Below, one piece after another: positions 7,221 to 16,106 of a stretch of DNA of 64,000 bases. Position 1 is the stretch's first letter; each line of letters opens with the position of its first letter. Location: the NCBI GenBank assembly GCA_035479875.1, contig DATIIH010000002.1, forward strand, positions 1 to 64,000, in the 5' to 3' direction. Source of the DNA: PMNU01 sp035479875 (lineage in GTDB: Bacteria > Patescibacteriota > Saccharimonadia > Saccharimonadales > UBA4665). The position numbers and the translations under genes were made by a program. The notes under the pieces were generated by a model. It saw only the letters and a list, made by a program, of their open reading frames with translations, had not been told where the DNA came from and did no database searches.

Positions 7221-7820
7221 ATGAAAGTCCCCTTTGCGCTGCCAACCGATGGCAAAACACACCGCTTTTGCTTCAAGTGTATGGCCGAAGGCGTGGGCCG
7301 CGAAATGCGCAATGGCGAACGGGTGTATCCCTGCCCTGCATGCGGGTATGTCGCCGAGCGCACTCTATTCTTTGACGAGCGCAAGGCATGGCTGGACGAT
7401 ACGCGCGAGCTGTGGCATGAGAGTGTCGCGCTATTGCTGCGCAACCACGAAGGACGATATCTGTTCTTTTTGCGCAATGAGTTCCCGAGACATCTTTCGT
7501 TGCCAGCCGGGCATCTCGATATCGGCATGCTGCCGAGCGCCATGGCCAAAGAAGAACTGGAACAAGAAACCGGCTTAAAACGACTGCGTCTACGTCACGT
7601 ACTCACAACCGACATTATTGGCGACTCGTGCAGTTCCGGCGCCGACGCGCACAAATGGCACTTGTTTGCAACGAGATACAAGTCGAGCGAAACAATCACG
7701 CTCGGCGACGAAGCTACCGGCAAGCTGGCGTGGCTCACATTGGACGAAGCACTTGAGACGGACATCGTTCCGCCGGTACGATTCTTGATTAAAAATTTTA
7801 GAAAAGCCTTAGAAAACTAA
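7221..7820 (+). CDS. Nudix hydrolase with N-terminal zinc ribbon
   Basis: 199 residues. Residues 17-42 hold two Cys pairs (FCFKC and CPAC), a zinc ribbon as in NudC-type NADH pyrophosphatases. The Nudix domain follows, with a degenerate box: GHLDIGMLPSAMAKEELEQE then TGL, where the usual first Glu is Met and the Arg of REL is Glu, while the metal-binding EE core remains. Substrate unknown; ribbon plus Nudix suggests a nucleotide substrate. The 3' end runs directly into a bidirectional terminator. Confidence 0.85.
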   Translation: MKVPFALPTDGKTHRFCFKCMAEGVGREMRNGERVYPCPACGYVAERTLFFDERKAWLDDTRELWHESVALLLRNHEGRYLFFLRNEFPRHLSLPAGHLDIGMLPSAMAKEELEQETGLKRLRLRHVLTTDIIGDSCSSGADAHKWHLFATRYKSSETITLGDEATGKLAWLTLDEALETDIVPPVRFLIKNFRKALEN

Positions 7821-7844
7821 AAAGACCAGCCCGGGCTGGTCTTT
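7821..7844. terminator. Bidirectional terminator between the Nudix gene and tRNA-Leu(CAG)
   Basis: AAAGACCAGCCC / GGGCTGGTCTTT is a perfect 12-bp palindrome with A and T runs on both sides, serving the convergent Nudix gene and tRNA. Confidence 0.92.
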
Positions 7845-7853
7845 TTAGTTTGG

Positions 7854-7936
7854 TGCCGCAGAGAGGACTTGAACCTCCACGAGCTTGCGCTCACTAGTAC
7901 CTGAAACTAGCGTGTATACCATTTCACCACTGCGGC
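7854..7936 (-). tRNA. tRNA-Leu, anticodon CAG
   Basis: Acceptor GCCGCAG pairs with CTGCGGC; the anticodon loop TTCAGGT gives CAG (CUG). The variable arm TGAGCGCAAGCTC forms its own stem. The T-arm GGAGG TTCAAGT CCTCT is identical to that of the tRNA-Leu at 4 kb. CCA is encoded at 7853-7851. Confidence 0.96.
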
Positions 7937-7984
7937 AAGTAACAGGGGTAATTGTACCCTAGATGCCTTAAACTAGCAAGACGA

Positions 7985-8254
7985 CTAGTCTGTAAACTTA
8001 GTAAAGTGTTTGACGGTCTTCCCGTCTACTTGTACATCTTGGAGCCACAGAGCAACCGGTCGGGTCCAGGTATTATGCGCGCCGTACTGGGCCTCATACA
8101 CCACGCAGGGCTCATTGTCTTCTTCGCGCAGTGCTAGCATCAGCACCTTGTACTTGAGCTGTTTGTAGTGCATGTAGTATGCGCCGACTGTCACCTGCTC
8201 AGCTGCTTTTGTCAGGCGAGAGGCTAGTTGTTCGTCGGTTTCGTGCTCGTGCAT
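7985..8254 (-). CDS. DUF1653 family protein
   Basis: 89 residues from the ATG at 8254. The core VTVGAYYMHYKQLKYKVLMLALREE, VVYEAQYG and TWTRPVALWLQDVQVDGKTV matches DUF1653, a small barrel-like domain of unknown function. Start and upstream stop overlap as ATGA, so it is translationally coupled to the PNPOx-like gene and is the last gene of the pepP-secG operon. Confidence 0.88.
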   Translation of the reverse strand: MHEHETDEQLASRLTKAAEQVTVGAYYMHYKQLKYKVLMLALREEDNEPCVVYEAQYGAHNTWTRPVALWLQDVQVDGKTVKHFTKFTD

Positions 8255-8715
8255 CAGCCCCGCCAGGGCAGCTTGTACTTTTTGCCGCCTTCGTCGTCGA
8301 GTTTGCCAAAGACGTACCAGTTGACGACGGTGATTTTGTAAAATTGATGGCCTTCGGGATTCTTGGCGTCTTCCAAAATTTTGTCGCCCAGTTGAAAACG
8401 CTTGTCTATACATTCAAAAGCTTTTTGCTGCTCCGGGCCGGCGTCGAGCTTTTGGGCGGTTCCTTCAAAGTACACACCCAGCGGATACTCGCCTGGCTGA
8501 TGTTGTTTAACGACATTGCCGGCGACGTTGGGGTTCTCGGCAATCTCCTGGCTGTGGCGGCGAGAGGTTAAGGAACGAAAATAGACGTTGAGGTCGTCGT
8601 CCCATGCAAAATGCACCTCGCACACCCACGGCTTGTTGTCTTTGCTCGTGCCGAGCGACATGTGGATAACCTGCGGCAAATACTCGCGAATCACTTTTTC
8701 GACGTCAACTTCCAT
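8254..8715 (-). CDS. Pyridoxamine 5'-phosphate oxidase-like flavin-binding protein
   Basis: 153 residues with the split-barrel pattern of PNPOx-like general stress proteins: an early strand HMSLGTSKDNKPWVCEVHFAWDDDLNVYFRS, then SRRHSQEIAENPNVAGNV. Such proteins bind FMN, F420 or haem; which one cannot be told here. Its start overlaps the stop of the dehydrogenase gene as TAATG, and its stop overlaps the DUF1653 start, so the three form a tightly coupled unit. Confidence 0.85.
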   Translation of the reverse strand: MEVDVEKVIREYLPQVIHMSLGTSKDNKPWVCEVHFAWDDDLNVYFRSLTSRRHSQEIAENPNVAGNVVKQHQPGEYPLGVYFEGTAQKLDAGPEQQKAFECIDKRFQLGDKILEDAKNPEGHQFYKITVVNWYVFGKLDDEGGKKYKLPWRG

Positions 8716-9458
8716 TACTGCTCCTTTTTATTAAGCACCGTGCCACCGAATGTTTGGTCGAGCGGCATGATCTCGATGTTATCAACATTAACGTGGTCGG
8801 GCTGGTTGATAACCCAAACGATAGTATTGGCGATGTCTTCCGGCTTAAGGGGTTGCCAGCCTTTGTAGTAATCGTCGGCCTTTTGTTTGTCGTCGAAACG
8901 GACAACCGAGAATTCGGTTTCGGCAGCGCCGGGTTCGATGTTGGTTACTTTGATGCCGAGGCCAAATAAATCGGTACGCAGATTACGCGAAAACTGGCGC
9001 ACGAACGCCTTAGTGGCGCCATACACGTTGCCGCCTTTATAGGGCGTGGTGGCGGCTACCGAGCCGATGTTAATGATCAGACCGCTGCCGCGCGTCTTCA
9101 TGATGTCGAGGACCGGGCGAGTGATGCGTAATAGACCTTTAATGTTGGTTTCGACCATCTGTTCCCAATCGGCTAGGTCGGTGTCTTGAGCCGGGCTCAT
9201 GCCAAGGGCCAGGCCAGCGCTGTTTACTAGTACGTCAACGGTTTTGTATTCTTCCGGCAGGTCGGCAAAAAACTGGTTAACGTGTTGAGGGTCTGTAACG
9301 TCAACTACAGCCGTGTGCACATTAGCGCCGAGTGTCTGCTTAAGTTCGTCGAGACGATCCTGGCGACGGCCAAGCAATATAAGCCGTTGGTCTTTAAGCA
9401 GCTCTGCGGTTGCTCGGCCGAAGCCAGATGTAGCGCCGGTGATTAAGATAGTCTTCAT
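8715..9458 (-). CDS. Short-chain dehydrogenase/reductase (YdfG-like)
   Basis: 247 residues starting MKTILITGATSGFGRA, with GGAGG ahead of the ATG. Classical SDR features are present: TGATSGFG cofactor loop, NSAG, active Ser in NIGSVAA, YGATK catalytic Tyr/Lys and EPGAAETEF. Arg residues after beta-2 (LLGRRQDR) favour NADP(H). Closest in pattern to YdfG-type 3-hydroxy acid/serine dehydrogenases. It is linked to a peptide-binding protein gene 17 nt upstream. Confidence 0.92.
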   Translation of the reverse strand: MKTILITGATSGFGRATAELLKDQRLILLGRRQDRLDELKQTLGANVHTAVVDVTDPQHVNQFFADLPEEYKTVDVLVNSAGLALGMSPAQDTDLADWEQMVETNIKGLLRITRPVLDIMKTRGSGLIINIGSVAATTPYKGGNVYGATKAFVRQFSRNLRTDLFGLGIKVTNIEPGAAETEFSVVRFDDKQKADDYYKGWQPLKPEDIANTIVWVINQPDHVNVDNIEIMPLDQTFGGTVLNKKEQ

Positions 9459-9475
9459 AGCGATTTTGGCCTCCT

Positions 9476-11263
9476 CTAGTTTATGGTCTTGCGGGCTTCG
9501 CGCGTTTCCCAATTTTGCACATTGCTAAAGCGGTCCGTGTCGGTATTAATCGCGCCTTGGCCCAAGCCGTAGACTTGTCCGTGGGTGATGTACAAAAAGC
9601 GCGGCTGGTACATACCGAGTGCGGGGGCGTCGGTTTGCCAGGCTTGCAGGAAGGGCGCGTATTTAATGGCGCGTAGTACGGGGTCGAGGCGTGTTCGGCC
9701 GGCTTCGAGCGCAGAGTCGGCGGTGGCGGAATTGTATTCGGAGAGGTTGAGCCGCACAGGGGCGCGGATGTCGGCTTGGGTACTGTCCCAGTAGACGTAC
9801 ACGTCGGGGTCAACACCTATCGATATGCCGTACAAAATGGCGTCGTAGGTGTGGTACGACAGCGCGTTTTGGAACGTAACGTTGTCTTGGACATTGACGC
9901 GAGCATCGACGCCCAGCGCCTTCCACTGCAACGCAAGCTCGCGCGCTACCTGCGGATACTCGCCGCTGTTCTCGGCTTCCAGTTGGAAGGTGAGTGCCGC
10001 GCCGTTCTTGTGGCGGTAGCCATCCTTAGCGCGCACCCAGCCGTCGGCGTCAAGCAACGCATTGGCGGCCAGAGGATTAAAACCTGACTGCTGATATGCG
10101 GGATTGTAAGCAAGCTGACCATTTAACAGCGGCTCGCGTACCGCGCGAGTGGCGTAACCGAGGCTATCGATAATGTTTGTCTGATTGCTGCCTTCTACCA
10201 AAGCTTGACGCACTTTGGCATCGGCGAGTACGCCCTGTGTGGTCCGGAAAAATGTCATCACTGCGGCAGTGAGCGGCAAACTATTAATAGTGACGTCGGA
10301 TGCGCCCTTTAGCCCGCTCGGCACGCTCGTGAGGCCAACCATAGCGCTCACCTCTTGGGCTTTGAAAGCCTTGATGAGCTGGTCTTGGGCGCGAAAGGTA
10401 CGAATCACAAAGCTGTTGAACTTAGGGCGACCACCGTGATAGTTATCGAACGGTTTGAGGGCGATATGCTCTTCACGGTCAGTGTCGCTGCTACCAGTAA
10501 GCTGAATGGCCTGCCACTGGAACGGCCCAGCGCCCACCGGCTTGGTGGTGTCAAAGCTGGCGGAGCGCATATCGCTCATCGAGACATCGCCAAGCACGTG
10601 CTCCGGCACGATGCCGTTCGTAAGTGAGTATACAAACGATGCCAGCGGATTGGGCAATGTAAAGGTTACGGTGTGTGGGTCGGGCGCAGCAACGGTAATG
10701 CCCTGCCAGCTACTATAGAGTGGCGAATTAGCATCCGGGCTTTGAATCACGTGATAGGTAAAGGCCACGTCAGCCGAAGTAAGCGGCTGGCCGTCCTGCC
10801 AGGTAAGGTGCGGTTTAAGATGTACCGTATACACTGTGCCGGTGGCATCCACCGCCCAATCGCTGGCCAAGTCGCCGGCAAGTTGGTTGTTGGCGTCGTA
10901 GGTAAGCAGGCCGGCAAACAATAGTTTGGATACGCTGGCGTCTACTAAGTCGGAGGCATATATCGGGTTGGCGTTGGTGAACGAGCCCAATATGCCCTCG
11001 GTATAGGTGCCGCCCGGCACAGGCACCAGTTTTTGATAATAACCGCTAAGTGCTCGGGTTTGGGCAATTACCAGGCCGATTAATAGCACCAGCAAAAGCA
11101 GCCAACTGATAACAAAACGTTTAACCGCGCCGAGCCGTTCGAGTCGCTTAAAAAAGTCGTTCTCGATCCGTTCTTCGGCGTTGGCGCTCAGCTCTTCTAC
11201 TTGCTTGCGCTGCAAGCGCAGTTGGCGGCGGAAGCGAAGTTTAAAGGCGCGCTTGGTGTCCAT
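9476..11263 (-). CDS. Membrane-anchored peptide/nickel-type ABC substrate-binding protein (family 5)
   Basis: About 595 residues. The cytosolic N-terminus is strongly basic, then comes one transmembrane helix (WLLLLVLLIGLVIAQ), then an SBP_bac_5 domain with LASDWAVDATGTVYTVHLKPHLTWQDGQPLTSADVAFTY split across its signature region and a typical PLLNGQLAYNPAYQQ hinge. The anchor is a helix rather than a lipobox cysteine, which suits a lineage with a single membrane. No permease or ATPase genes are adjacent; the neighbours are secG and an SDR gene. An upstream in-frame start at 11314 would overlap secG; the chosen ATG lies 7 nt after it with an AGGGCGG site. Confidence 0.9.
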   Translation of the reverse strand: MDTKRAFKLRFRRQLRLQRKQVEELSANAEERIENDFFKRLERLGAVKRFVISWLLLLVLLIGLVIAQTRALSGYYQKLVPVPGGTYTEGILGSFTNANPIYASDLVDASVSKLLFAGLLTYDANNQLAGDLASDWAVDATGTVYTVHLKPHLTWQDGQPLTSADVAFTYHVIQSPDANSPLYSSWQGITVAAPDPHTVTFTLPNPLASFVYSLTNGIVPEHVLGDVSMSDMRSASFDTTKPVGAGPFQWQAIQLTGSSDTDREEHIALKPFDNYHGGRPKFNSFVIRTFRAQDQLIKAFKAQEVSAMVGLTSVPSGLKGASDVTINSLPLTAAVMTFFRTTQGVLADAKVRQALVEGSNQTNIIDSLGYATRAVREPLLNGQLAYNPAYQQSGFNPLAANALLDADGWVRAKDGYRHKNGAALTFQLEAENSGEYPQVARELALQWKALGVDARVNVQDNVTFQNALSYHTYDAILYGISIGVDPDVYVYWDSTQADIRAPVRLNLSEYNSATADSALEAGRTRLDPVLRAIKYAPFLQAWQTDAPALGMYQPRFLYITHGQVYGLGQGAINTDTDRFSNVQNWETREARKTIN

Positions 11264-11270
11264 GGCCGCC

Positions 11271-11501
11271 CTACTTGTTAGGTACGACGATGCCCAAAAT
11301 AAGTGATGCTGCAAATATGATGGCCATGACGATCGTCAACTGGTAAATGGTTTTGTCGGTGCCGCGGCGTTCGGTGTTAACTTCACCGCCGTTGCCAATA
11401 CCAGCGCCCAAAGACGCACCGCGGGTCTGCACCAAAATGAGCAGTACCATGACAAGCATCGAAATAATCGTAACGTAGTTGTAGGCACTCAGGTGGCTCA
11501 T
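11271..11501 (-). CDS. secG: Protein-export membrane protein SecG
   Basis: 76 residues with two transmembrane helices and the SecG loop LVQTRGASLGAGIGNGGE...RRGTDKTIYQLT. SecG assists SecYEG translocation. The ATG overlaps the stop of the upstream YvlD-like gene as ATGA. Its placement before a large exported binding protein is compatible with an envelope-biogenesis operon. Confidence 0.92.
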   Translation of the reverse strand: MSHLSAYNYVTIISMLVMVLLILVQTRGASLGAGIGNGGEVNTERRGTDKTIYQLTIVMAIIFAASLILGIVVPNK

Positions 11502-11878
11502 GCGTGGTTCTCCAAAATAGCTGTTACCAGATAGTTTACCAGTCCGATGATAACACCGGCAAGTATTGCGCCCCAAAAGTTAGTGATTTGCAGTGGTGAG
11601 TACAGCCAGCTGGCCAGCCATATGGTCAAGCCATTGACCACTACCATGAACAATCCCAGCGTCAATAGAATAGCTGGCAAGCTCAGCAGTACGATAGCCG
11701 GACGGATAATAGCGTTGATCATCGCCAAGATAAGCCCAGCCACTACTATCTGCCAAAAACGGCTGCCGGTGGGCGAGCTAATGCTCACGTGCGAGCTGAG
11801 CAACCCCGCCGCAACCCATAATCCCAAACTACACACAAACCAACGCACAAGAAACCGATACACAAGACCATGCTTCAT
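11498..11878 (-). CDS. YvlD-like / phage holin superfamily IV membrane protein
   Basis: 126 residues, four hydrophobic helices, with the conserved AMINAIIRPAIVLLSLPAILLTLGLF motif split by the family's RP turn and NGLTIWLASWL. This is the YvlD/holin_4 family, widespread and not necessarily phage-derived. Function unknown. It lies between pepP (12 nt upstream) and secG (ATGA overlap). Confidence 0.88.
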   Translation of the reverse strand: MKHGLVYRFLVRWFVCSLGLWVAAGLLSSHVSISSPTGSRFWQIVVAGLILAMINAIIRPAIVLLSLPAILLTLGLFMVVVNGLTIWLASWLYSPLQITNFWGAILAGVIIGLVNYLVTAILENHA

Positions 11879-11890
11879 ATTGCTCTCATT

Positions 11891-13126
11891 TTAACATAAG
11901 CCGCGCGGCAATTTGGCGCTCAACACCTCACAGCCGGTTTCGGTAATCAGCACGTCGTCTTCCACGCGCACACCGATGCCCTCAGAGCGGATATAAATGC
12001 CAGGCTCTACCGTGATAACCATACCTGGTTTGAGCGGTTCTTCGTAGTCGCCGGCATCATGGGCGTCCAAACCCAAAAAATGCGAGGTGGAATGCGGAAA
12101 GAATTCGCGTACCGTTTCGCTGGAAATACTCTTAATGAGGCCGAGCTCACGCAGCTTTTCGCCCATAAATTGTTCCATCTCTTTCTCGTAGGCTCGCAAC
12201 AGAACCCCAGGCTTGAGCAGTGAATAGGCGTAATCCTGGGCTGCCACCACGGCGTCGTGGACTTGCTGTTGGCGATGTGACGGCTTACCGCTGAGCGCAA
12301 CTGTGCGGGTGATGTCGGCGCAATAATGGGCTACTTGTGCGCCCACATCGAGTACTAATAATTCGTCGCTCACCAACGGCGCATTGTTACTGACGTTATG
12401 AAGCGTGCAGGCGCGGGCGCCGCCTGCGACAATTGGCGTAAAGGCGTGTCCCTCCGTACCACTACGACGGAAGTCGCGGGTGATGTCGGCCTCCAGCTCA
12501 TACTCGTAGGCGTACTTGGTCAGTTGCTTGGGCCGGGTGACCCTTTTGAGTGTCTCATTGGTTATGTCGATTGCCTGCTGCAGCGCAGCCAACTCAGCCG
12601 GCTGCTTAACCATACGCATGTGCGACAAATGCTGGCGCAAATCCAACAGCTCAATATCCGGACTAACACCCTTAAGCCGTTTTATCAACATGCGGCGCGC
12701 CGGATTGGTAAACATACCGAGCTGCTCAATATATGTGGGAGCGGCAGCTACAGTGGCCACATGGCGCACTTTTTTAAGCCGCGTTTCTAGCTGTTTCCAG
12801 CCGATCTTCTCATTTAAAATCTCGGTGATGCCAGAGCGACGTGTGAGCTCTTCGGGGTCAATGGCGCCATCGAAAGTTTCCTTAACTGCTTGGCGAGAAG
12901 GTACGATCAAATACTCGCGACCTTTGTCCATCACCAAAATAATGCCCGGCTCGTCGATGCCGGTTAAGTACCAAAAGCTGCTGTCTTGTTTGAACGGAAA
13001 AGCTTCGTCGCTGGAGCGCTGCAAGGAACCATTAGCTGTCATGACTATTGGTGCAGTGCCAGTAAATAGCTGGCGCAGTCGTTCGCGGTTGCCAGCAAAA
13101 AAGTCGCTTCCAAACTCTGTTTCCAT
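11891..13126 (-). CDS. pepP: Xaa-Pro aminopeptidase (M24B)
   Basis: 411 residues: AMP_N domain (about 1-130, with FKQDSSFWYLTGIDEPG) followed by a pita-bread M24 domain. The metal ligands are visible: Asp in VLDVGAQ, Asp in ADITRTV, His in FPHSTSHFLGLDAHD, Glu in TVEPGIY and Glu in VRVEDD. It removes N-terminal residues ahead of proline. TATACT lies 12 nt before the ATG, so a very short leader is likely. It heads the operon running to DUF1653. Confidence 0.95.
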   Translation of the reverse strand: METEFGSDFFAGNRERLRQLFTGTAPIVMTANGSLQRSSDEAFPFKQDSSFWYLTGIDEPGIILVMDKGREYLIVPSRQAVKETFDGAIDPEELTRRSGITEILNEKIGWKQLETRLKKVRHVATVAAAPTYIEQLGMFTNPARRMLIKRLKGVSPDIELLDLRQHLSHMRMVKQPAELAALQQAIDITNETLKRVTRPKQLTKYAYEYELEADITRDFRRSGTEGHAFTPIVAGGARACTLHNVSNNAPLVSDELLVLDVGAQVAHYCADITRTVALSGKPSHRQQQVHDAVVAAQDYAYSLLKPGVLLRAYEKEMEQFMGEKLRELGLIKSISSETVREFFPHSTSHFLGLDAHDAGDYEEPLKPGMVITVEPGIYIRSEGIGVRVEDDVLITETGCEVLSAKLPRGLC

Positions 13127-13184
13127 CTCTAGTGAGGCAGTATAGCACAGTCTACGAACGGCAGCAGTGAGTGGTGATAGCTAC

Positions 13185-13874
13185 TCATGCAAACGGATTG
13201 TACCGAAACACACCCTCGATGAGGTCAGGCTGCCACTGGGCTCCAAACACTGTGCCCAACATGCCTACAACCACTCGTTGTGTGGCGTAGAAAGCACGTC
13301 TGCGATAAGCCTCTTGCGCAGTTTCGCCCACATGCGGGTCGTTGCCGCGCTCGGTGGTGCGAGGATCAATTGATACTACCTCCGGGTCGACATCTGGCCA
13401 TGTGCGGCTAGCCTCAGCGATAAGCTCGTCTTCTCTGCCTGGCGCGTGAGTTAACGCCACCGTTAGCCGGCTCGTATAAGATCCGGGGGTTACTAGGCGT
13501 AAACCCGCGACTACACGTTCGGTGCGTTGTGATGGGTCAGACCCACCCTCAATCGAACTGAACAATATGGCCGTTTGACCGCCTTGGCCAGCTCTTGGAC
13601 TTGTCTCACGCCGAAAACCACGGTAGGCACGAGCCCACAGGCGATGGTGGTCACAGGCGATGCTCAAACCCATCAAAGTCGCATGTGCTTCGGTTACATA
13701 TTGAGCGAAGGCAGTTGGGTCGTTACGCACATTAAATGGAGAGAGCATCATCCTATCCAGGCCCCACACAAATGGTGCTGCGGCGGACCGACGTTCTAAT
13801 CTCATGCGCGGCGCACCAAATCTTCGCTCAGCAAAGGCAAACAGGTCGGTCCCGGGGGTTGTAAATTCACTCAT
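13185..13874 (-). CDS. Hypothetical protein, 229 residues
   Basis: Not recognised. Soluble, with several Arg-rich segments (RRFGAPRMRLERRS; EEAYRRRAFYATQR-like), no signal peptide and no obvious catalytic motif. It stands alone between pepP and uvrC and opens with MSEF, like the 28.8 kb orphan gene, though the rest is unrelated. Part of the set of unassigned single-gene units scattered between conserved operons here. Confidence 0.65.
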   Translation of the reverse strand: MSEFTTPGTDLFAFAERRFGAPRMRLERRSAAAPFVWGLDRMMLSPFNVRNDPTAFAQYVTEAHATLMGLSIACDHHRLWARAYRGFRRETSPRAGQGGQTAILFSSIEGGSDPSQRTERVVAGLRLVTPGSYTSRLTVALTHAPGREDELIAEASRTWPDVDPEVVSIDPRTTERGNDPHVGETAQEAYRRRAFYATQRVVVGMLGTVFGAQWQPDLIEGVFRYNPFA

Positions 13875-13905
13875 AATTTATGATGCGCTACACTTCGCAC
13901 AAAAA

Positions 13906-15393
13906 TCATAGCACCGTCTTCACGGCCTTTGCCAGTTTTGTGCCAACGATACTCGCCAGCTCTTCTTCCGTAGCCTGTGTTACGCCACGCAGTGAACCGA
14001 ACTGCCTAAGGAGTCTTTTGCGGGTGGCTGGGCCGATGCCGGGCACGTCATCCAGTACACTGCTGGTTTGTCGGGTGCGCTTGAGCACCGTATGGTAGCT
14101 AACGGCAAAACGGTGCGACTCGTCACGAATGCGCTGCAAAAGTTTTACCAGATTGGTGTTATGCGGCATATTGACCAAAATGAAATCGTCGCTCTCGGTT
14201 TTAAAGCCGCCAAGTTCGTGCATGACCTTTTCGTTAAGCGCAACGTTGGACTTGCCTTTTTGCATAACGATTTGCTCCTCACGCTTAGCTAGACCAATGA
14301 ACGGCACGTGCACGCAGCCCATTTCGTCGCGGGCACGGATAGCAGCGTCGAGTTGGCCTTTGCCGCCGTCAATCAAAAACAAGTCGGGAGTACCCCAGGC
14401 CTTGCGGTTTTTCTCGCTTAAGCGGCGTTTGATCGTCTCATTCATATTATAAAAATCGTTGTTTTGGTCTTTTTTGGTCTTAAATTTGCGGTACTCACCC
14501 TTGTTACTCACGCCGTTGGTAAAAACAACCATGCTCGCTACTACGTCCGTTCCTTGCATGTGTGAGATGTCGTAGCCCTCGATGCGTGCCGGGAATTTGG
14601 CCAAGCCGAGTAAATCCACTAGCTCGCCCAATGCATGGTCTTTACTAATATCCAAAAACTCTTTGTCAGAAAATATAATTTGCTTAGTCAGATTTTGGAG
14701 TGTGAACAACTGGTTGCGCAGCCGGGCTGCTTCTTCAAAATTTCTGGCTTTGGCGGCGCGCTTCATGTCTTTTTCGAGCTCACGCTCGATGTTTTTGCGC
14801 TTGCCCTCGATGACCGCCATAAGCTTGCGCAGGTTAGCACGATACGCTTCTAGGCTGGTCTTGCCCTCTTCCAGCCCAGGGTCGAGGCCCAAGTGATAAT
14901 ACAGTGTGGCCCGCTTTTGGTTGGGCGTACGTTTGGTGGCAAACGGAAAGACGCGACGCAAGCTTTTGAGTGCCGTGCGGACGCTGAGCGTGCTGAGGTA
15001 CGGGCCAAAGTAACGCGCTCCGTCGTCGAGTGGGCGGCGGGTGGTACTCACAGTAGGATAATCACTGTCGTAGTCGATGCGGATGTAGCTCATGTTCTTA
15101 TCGTCGCGGAGCATGATGTTGTAGCGCGGCAAGTAACGGCGAACCATCTCGGCTTCTAAAAATAGTGCTTCGATTTCGCTGTCTACCACCATCCAGTCGG
15201 TGTCGACAATCTCGGCTACCAGTGCTTCGGTTTTGGGATCGCGCCCGCGGCTTTTTTGGAAGTACTGGCGTACGCGGTTGCTGAGCTTAGCCGCTTTGCC
15301 CACGTAAATAATCTCGCCGCCAGCATCTTTATGAAAATACACGCCCGGCTCATGCGGCAGCCCTTTTAATTTCTCACGCAGCTTGTCATTCAT
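13906..15393 (-). CDS. uvrC: UvrABC excinuclease subunit C, shortened form
   Basis: 495 residues against about 590-610 in E. coli or B. subtilis. Present: GIY-YIG nuclease (residues 12-90, PGVYFHKDAGG then IIYVGKA), UVR motif (KARNFEEAARLRNQL), an RNase H-like nuclease with Asp in IEGYDISHMQG, Asp in LFLIDGGKGQ and His in RDESHRFAVSYH, and C-terminal helix-hairpin-helix (VPGIGPATRKRLLRQFG). Missing: the four-cysteine motif after the GIY-YIG domain, replaced by PFATKRTPNQKRATLYYHLG, and about 100 residues between UVR motif and second nuclease. The start overlaps the def stop as ATGA. Confidence 0.95.
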   Translation of the reverse strand: MNDKLREKLKGLPHEPGVYFHKDAGGEIIYVGKAAKLSNRVRQYFQKSRGRDPKTEALVAEIVDTDWMVVDSEIEALFLEAEMVRRYLPRYNIMLRDDKNMSYIRIDYDSDYPTVSTTRRPLDDGARYFGPYLSTLSVRTALKSLRRVFPFATKRTPNQKRATLYYHLGLDPGLEEGKTSLEAYRANLRKLMAVIEGKRKNIERELEKDMKRAAKARNFEEAARLRNQLFTLQNLTKQIIFSDKEFLDISKDHALGELVDLLGLAKFPARIEGYDISHMQGTDVVASMVVFTNGVSNKGEYRKFKTKKDQNNDFYNMNETIKRRLSEKNRKAWGTPDLFLIDGGKGQLDAAIRARDEMGCVHVPFIGLAKREEQIVMQKGKSNVALNEKVMHELGGFKTESDDFILVNMPHNTNLVKLLQRIRDESHRFAVSYHTVLKRTRQTSSVLDDVPGIGPATRKRLLRQFGSLRGVTQATEEELASIVGTKLAKAVKTVL

Positions 15394-16106
15394 GGTTTTA
15401 TTGTACCGTGCTTAAAGTCCTCCCACCGTTGCACCGAACACAGACGCGGCCAGTGGTGGATGTGCTCGGGATAGTCAGCCAGCTCCTCGCTGTGAACCCA
15501 GTGGCGCTTTTTATCGCTTTTGATCCGGTCAGGGAACCGCACGCCATGGAGGTGGTCAATCTCGTGCTGGACGATACGTGCTGTAAAGCCTTCAAAGATA
15601 CGCTCAACCGGCTTGCCTTCTACAGACAGTGCGCGGATCTTGACCGCCACCGAGCGGCGCACCAGGCCCCAAACAGGGCCGGCCGAAAAGCAGCCTTCGC
15701 GCGCTTCCTCTGTCTCGCGGCTCCGCCAGATAATCTCGGGGTTAATAAATGCCTCAAGTTTACCTGGTTTCTTACGGTCGGCACGTACCTTGGTGTCGAT
15801 CACAATGATTTGCCAATCTTCACCCACTTGCGGCGCGGCTAAACCCACCAGCATGCGGCCGGTTTTGATATTCATTCCGGACTGTTGTTGACCGCTAGCT
15901 ACGGCAATTAGTCGAACAATTAAGCTCTGCACTTCTGACTCTGCTATGCTCTGCGGTGCAACGGGGCGAATCGCCCGCCCCAGTAGCGGATCAATTGGCG
16001 GGCGCATGCCGAGTGTTTGTTCCCCCGCGTACCGCTCGATGTCTAACGCTGTCAGTGCATACAGGTCAATTGGCAGCTTGGGTCGAAAGCTGGATTTTGC
16101 AGTCAT
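15390..16106 (-). CDS. def: Peptide deformylase
   Basis: 238 residues. The three PDF motifs are seen: VGLAAPQVG (GxGLAAPQ), EGCFSAGP (EGCLS with Phe) and QHEIDHLHG with the zinc-binding HEIDH. N-terminal extension of about 60 residues and C-terminal extension of about 35 make it longer than the usual ~170. The chosen ATG has GAGGT 8 nt upstream; it overlaps the trhO 3' end by 41 nt. Upstream in-frame starts lie deep inside trhO. It removes formyl groups from nascent proteins. Confidence 0.93.
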   Translation of the reverse strand: MTAKSSFRPKLPIDLYALTALDIERYAGEQTLGMRPPIDPLLGRAIRPVAPQSIAESEVQSLIVRLIAVASGQQQSGMNIKTGRMLVGLAAPQVGEDWQIIVIDTKVRADRKKPGKLEAFINPEIIWRSRETEEAREGCFSAGPVWGLVRRSVAVKIRALSVEGKPVERIFEGFTARIVQHEIDHLHGVRFPDRIKSDKKRHWVHSEELADYPEHIHHWPRLCSVQRWEDFKHGTIKP

